NCBI GenBank assembly: GCA_963205525.1
Contig: CAUJJP010000094.1
Location: 1-41,352 of the forward strand
Reading direction: 5' to 3'
DNA from: Pseudomonadota bacterium
Lineage (GTDB): Bacteria > Pseudomonadota > Gammaproteobacteria > Burkholderiales > Burkholderiaceae
DNA: 41,352 nt
The position numbers and the translations under genes are program-made. The notes below the pieces were generated by a model that was not told where the DNA came from, ran no database searches, and saw nothing but the letters and a program-made list of their open reading frames with translations. Below are positions 39,143-41,352 of this stretch, piece by piece. How positions within the stretch are numbered: position 1 is the first letter of the stretch; each line of letters begins with the position of its first letter.

Positions 39143-40414
39143 CTACTCGATGTCGGCGGCGATCAGCACGGTCTGGTCCTGCGGCTCGTCGAGCAGCAGG
39201 TCGATGAAGAACACCCCGGGCGCGGCCTCGATCACGTCGGCCCGTGCGCGGCCCTCGGCGGCCAGATGGAAGCCTGGCAGTCCGCGCCAGCGGCAGCCGT
39301 CGGCGTCGTCGAAGGCCAGCTCGAGACTGCCGCCTTCGTCGAGCTGCAGCGCCAGGGTCTGGCCGCGCCAGCGCGCGCTGGCCGGCAGGCGGTTGCCGTC
39401 CAGGCCGCTGACGATGGCCGCGCCGGTGGCGCCGCCGACGCGCGGTGCGGGGGCGGCGAAGGTTTCGCCGACCAGGCGCTCGGACAGCGCCCACACCGCC
39501 TCGGCCTTGGCGGCGTCGAGCACGCGCGGCATCACGCCGTTGGGCAGGCGCGAATCGTCGTTCAGCGGCGCGACCGAGCAATCCTCCAGGAACTCGGCGC
39601 CGCGCCCGGCCAGGCCGGGGTGGGCCAGCGCGTAGACCATGGTCGAGACGCCGGCCTCCAGCGTCTTGTGCTTGAGGTTGACGATTTCCGGCTGGCGCGA
39701 AAGCAGCACCGCGAAGTGGCTGTCGTCCAGGTGGGTGTGCAGATTGGTGCCGGTGATGATGCCCGGCGCGACGACGAAGGCGCGCAGACCGTGGTCGCGC
39801 CAGCGGTGGTCCAGCGCCACCGCGAACAGCGCGTTCGCCGACTTGGACTGGCCGTAGGCGTCCCAGCGGTCGTAAGGCCGGCGCAGGAAGTTCGGGTCCT
39901 CGAGGTCGACATCGGACAGGCGGTGTGCGCCCGAGCTCATCATCACCACGCGCGCGCCGGCGCCACGGCGCAGCAGCGGCAGCAGGCGGTTCACGAGCAG
40001 GAAGTGGCCGAGGTGGTTGCTGCCGAACTGCAGCTCGAAGCCGCACTCGGTGCGGCCCTCGTCGGTGGCCATGATGCCGGCGTTGCCGAGGATGCCGTCG
40101 AGCACCACGCCGTCGGCGGCCAGCTGCTCGGTGAAGCGGCGCACGCTCGCCAGCGAGGCCAGGTCGAGCGCGCGCGCCTCGAAGCGTCCGCCGGGCACGC
40201 GCTCGCGCAGCGTGGCCAGCGCGGCGTCGGCGCGGTCGGTGGCGCGCGAGGTGATGATGACGGATGCACCGCGCGCGGCCAGGGCGCGCGCGGCCTCCAT
40301 GCCCAGGCCGACGGCGCCGCCGGTGATCAGGTAGGTCTTGCCGCTCAGGTCCAGGCCGGCGAGGACCTCGTCGGCGGTGCTGTCGCGGTGGAAGCTGGGG
40401 GTGGATGCGGTCAT
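39143..40414 (-). CDS. SDR fused to MoaF N-terminal-like domain (possibly truncated by in-frame TAG)
   Basis: A 423-aa protein. Residues 1 to about 320 are a short-chain dehydrogenase: cofactor motif TGGAVGLGMEAA near 32, LDLASLASV, GNAGIMA, MMSSGAHR, and catalytic YGQSKSA. From about 345 a second domain begins (ARWRGQTLALQLDEGGSLELAFDDADGCRW ... ADVIEAAPGVFFIDLLLDEPQDQTVLIAADIE), matching the first repeat of MoaF (the 'YEA..V.PGVYFVD' pattern). The frame then meets TAG at 39143-39145 but continues open into the second MoaF half. The SDR part is complete and could work alone. The role and substrate are unknown; the MoaF name comes from Klebsiella molybdenum-related genes and does not by itself show a cofactor function. 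Confidence 0.82.
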   Translation of the reverse strand: MTASTPSFHRDSTADEVLAGLDLSGKTYLITGGAVGLGMEAARALAARGASVIITSRATDRADAALATLRERVPGGRFEARALDLASLASVRRFTEQLAADGVVLDGILGNAGIMATDEGRTECGFELQFGSNHLGHFLLVNRLLPLLRRGAGARVVMMSSGAHRLSDVDLEDPNFLRRPYDRWDAYGQSKSANALFAVALDHRWRDHGLRAFVVAPGIITGTNLHTHLDDSHFAVLLSRQPEIVNLKHKTLEAGVSTMVYALAHPGLAGRGAEFLEDCSVAPLNDDSRLPNGVMPRVLDAAKAEAVWALSERLVGETFAAPAPRVGGATGAAIVSGLDGNRLPASARWRGQTLALQLDEGGSLELAFDDADGCRWRGLPGFHLAAEGRARADVIEAAPGVFFIDLLLDEPQDQTVLIAADIE

Positions 40415-40549
40415 GGTCGGAGGGGTTCCTCGCAGAGGTTCAAGGGGAAGGTGATGGCGCTGGGCGGTGCGTTCGTCGCGTATGTCGGGGATCGATCGCT
40501 GCCCTTGCCCAGCCAGGCGTGTTGCCGGGGACGGGGGACGGGGGACGGT
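40415..40549. other. Short gap with GGGACGG tandem repeat
   Basis: A 135-bp gene-free stretch between the ABC permease stop and the SDR start. It contains three tandem GGGACGG units near 40527-40548, next to the permease stop codon. Nothing else is recognisable. Confidence 0.5.
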
Positions 40550-41221
40550 TCAAGCGCTGCGCTGCCACGGCAGCAAGCGGCGCTCGGCCCACTGCAGCAG
40601 GGCATTGCCCAGGGTGCCGACGACGCCGAGGATGACGACGCCGGCATACAGGTCGGCGCTGCGGAACGAACGCGCGGCCTCCAGCACCGTGGTGCCCAGG
40701 CCCTCCTGCGCGGTCAGCATCTCGCCGACGACGCCGACGATCAGCGAGGCGGTCAGCGACAGCCGCATGCCCGACAGGATGTCGGGCAGCGCATGCGGCA
40801 GCACGAAGCGCCACAGGAAGGCGGCGCGGCCCACGTTCAGCAGCCGGGCCACCTCGTGCAGCCGGGGCTCGATCGAGGCCACGCCCTGCGCCGTGGCCAG
40901 CAGCACCGGCCAGGCGGCGCCGAATCCGATCACGGCCAGCAGCATGCCCGGGGTCAGCCCGAGCAGGGCGATGCCCACCGGCAGCAAGGCGGTGGCCGGC
41001 AGCGGGCGCAACAGCTCCAGCGAGGGCAGCAGCCAGACCCGGGCCGCGGCCGACAGGCCGACCAGGGCCCCGGCGGCGACGCCGACGGCCGAGGCGATGA
41101 GCCAGCCGTAGACCATGCGCTCCAGCGTGGCGCCGGTGCGCGCGAGCAGTTCACCCTGGCCCAGACCCTCGACCAGGGCGTCCAGCGTCTGGCCGGGCGA
41201 GGGCAGGAAGACCGCCGGCAC
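40550..41221 (-). CDS. ABC transporter permease of SsuC/TauC type, 5' end probably lost
   Basis: A 223-aa inner-membrane permease (nitrate/sulfonate/bicarbonate family). It starts at a GTG at 41221 (VPAVFLPSPGQTLDALVEGL). The EAA-loop region is present (EVARLLNVGRAAFLWRFVLPHALPDILSGMRLSLTASLIVGVVGEML), with four or more hydrophobic segments. Relatives have about 30 extra N-terminal residues including the first membrane helix, ending 'W.P...LPSP'. Here the frame reads back only GCAQW and soon meets a TGA, and the DNA just upstream belongs to the end of another permease in a different frame. So the gene is probably 5'-truncated by a deletion. Confidence 0.78.
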   Translation of the reverse strand: MPAVFLPSPGQTLDALVEGLGQGELLARTGATLERMVYGWLIASAVGVAAGALVGLSAAARVWLLPSLELLRPLPATALLPVGIALLGLTPGMLLAVIGFGAAWPVLLATAQGVASIEPRLHEVARLLNVGRAAFLWRFVLPHALPDILSGMRLSLTASLIVGVVGEMLTAQEGLGTTVLEAARSFRSADLYAGVVILGVVGTLGNALLQWAERRLLPWQRSA

Positions 41222-41352
41222 CCATTGCGCGCACCCAGCCGATCACCGCCAGCCACAACAGCACCGCGTACATCTCGGCCACGCGCAGCTCCTGCTGCGC
41301 CAGCATCATGCGGTGGCCCAGGCCGATCGGGTTCTCCGCCACCTCGGTGGTG
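41151..41352 (-). pseudogene. C-terminal end of a second ABC permease, run into the next gene
   Basis: The gene enters from the right edge. Residues TTEVAENPIGLGHRMMLAQQ...RVAEMYAVLLWLAVIGW look like the C-terminal part of an SsuC-type permease: the 'EM......GLG..(I/M)..A......MYA.LL.L..IGW' block that comes just before the final cytoplasmic tail. After IGW the frame continues into DNA that codes, one frame over, for the N-terminal region of the downstream permease, and ends without the usual tail. This indicates a fusion of two tandem permease genes by deletion. Confidence 0.6.

Noticed and set aside
39143..39145. The in-frame TAG as a pyrrolysine codon
   Set aside because: Pyrrolysine use is not expected in this bacterial group, no pyl genes are seen, and the codon sits in a linker of a non-methyltransferase protein.
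36306..40046. A very long open frame on the minus strand running opposite the chemoreceptor and through the SDR region
   Set aside because: It is Arg/Ala/Gly-rich and lacks domains, while the plus-strand chemoreceptor and Cache genes show clear family motifs. Long antisense frames are expected at this GC content.

Overview
The window is about 41 kb of very GC-rich, densely coded DNA from a betaproteobacterium. It is most likely a member of the Burkholderiales (Comamonadaceae, or the Rubrivivax/Leptothrix/Ideonella group). This is inferred from gene content and codon use (G/C at nearly every third position), from a second-type IF-1 gene, and from a GC-rich dispersed palindromic repeat of a kind I associate with that order. 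No rRNA, tRNA, CRISPR array or complete insertion sequence is visible.

Layout, left to right. (1) 1-2.7 kb: a leftward branched-chain-amino-acid-type ABC uptake operon (binding protein, LivG, partial LivF) behind a near-perfect sigma-54 promoter with an upstream dyad. (2) 2.7-9.8 kb: a leftward operon sufB-sufC-sufD-sufS-sufU-sufT-nsrR-FmdE-like gene. Its promoter carries a site very like the NsrR operator, so this Fe-S assembly operon probably responds to nitric oxide and controls its own repressor. (3) 9.9-13.4 kb: a sigma-54 activator divergent from a malonyl-CoA synthetase (MatB) gene that carries an in-frame 81-bp palindromic element. (4) 13.4-15.1 kb: a YedK-type SRAP protein and an isocitrate lyase/PEP-mutase family protein. 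(5) 15.1-18.75 kb: an MCE/Mla-type lipid transport operon. (6) 18.9-20.6 kb: an accessory patch with a parDE-like toxin-antitoxin pair and the collapsed remains of a Type III restriction-modification locus that had a zeta-toxin-like ATPase between mod and res. (7) 20.6-25.0 kb: an SDR, a CBS/DUF294 signalling protein, a lytic transglycosylase and IF-1. (8) 25.1-30.1 kb: a four-gene 2-oxoacid dehydrogenase operon (E1alpha, E1beta, E2, E3). (9) 30.35-30.52 kb: two tandem copies of the palindromic element found in matB. (10) 30.5-36.1 kb: a signalling operon with a small membrane protein, a symporter-histidine kinase of CbrA/CrbS type, a single-domain response regulator and a membrane sensor fused to a DnaQ-like exonuclease. 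(11) 36.3-38.5 kb: a periplasmic Cache protein and a chemoreceptor behind a sigma-28-type promoter. (12) 38.65-40.4 kb: an SDR-MoaF fusion split by an in-frame amber codon. (13) 40.5-41.35 kb: ABC permease genes that appear fused and truncated.

The observations I rate highest are the in-frame insertion of a structured repeat into matB, whose stem shows compensatory changes relative to the intergenic copies, and the NsrR-controlled SUF-SufU operon with its uncharacterised FmdE-like last gene. The sensor-exonuclease fusion and the decayed Type III R-M/zeta-toxin locus come next. All assignments come from reading translated sequence and motifs by eye; no database search was run.
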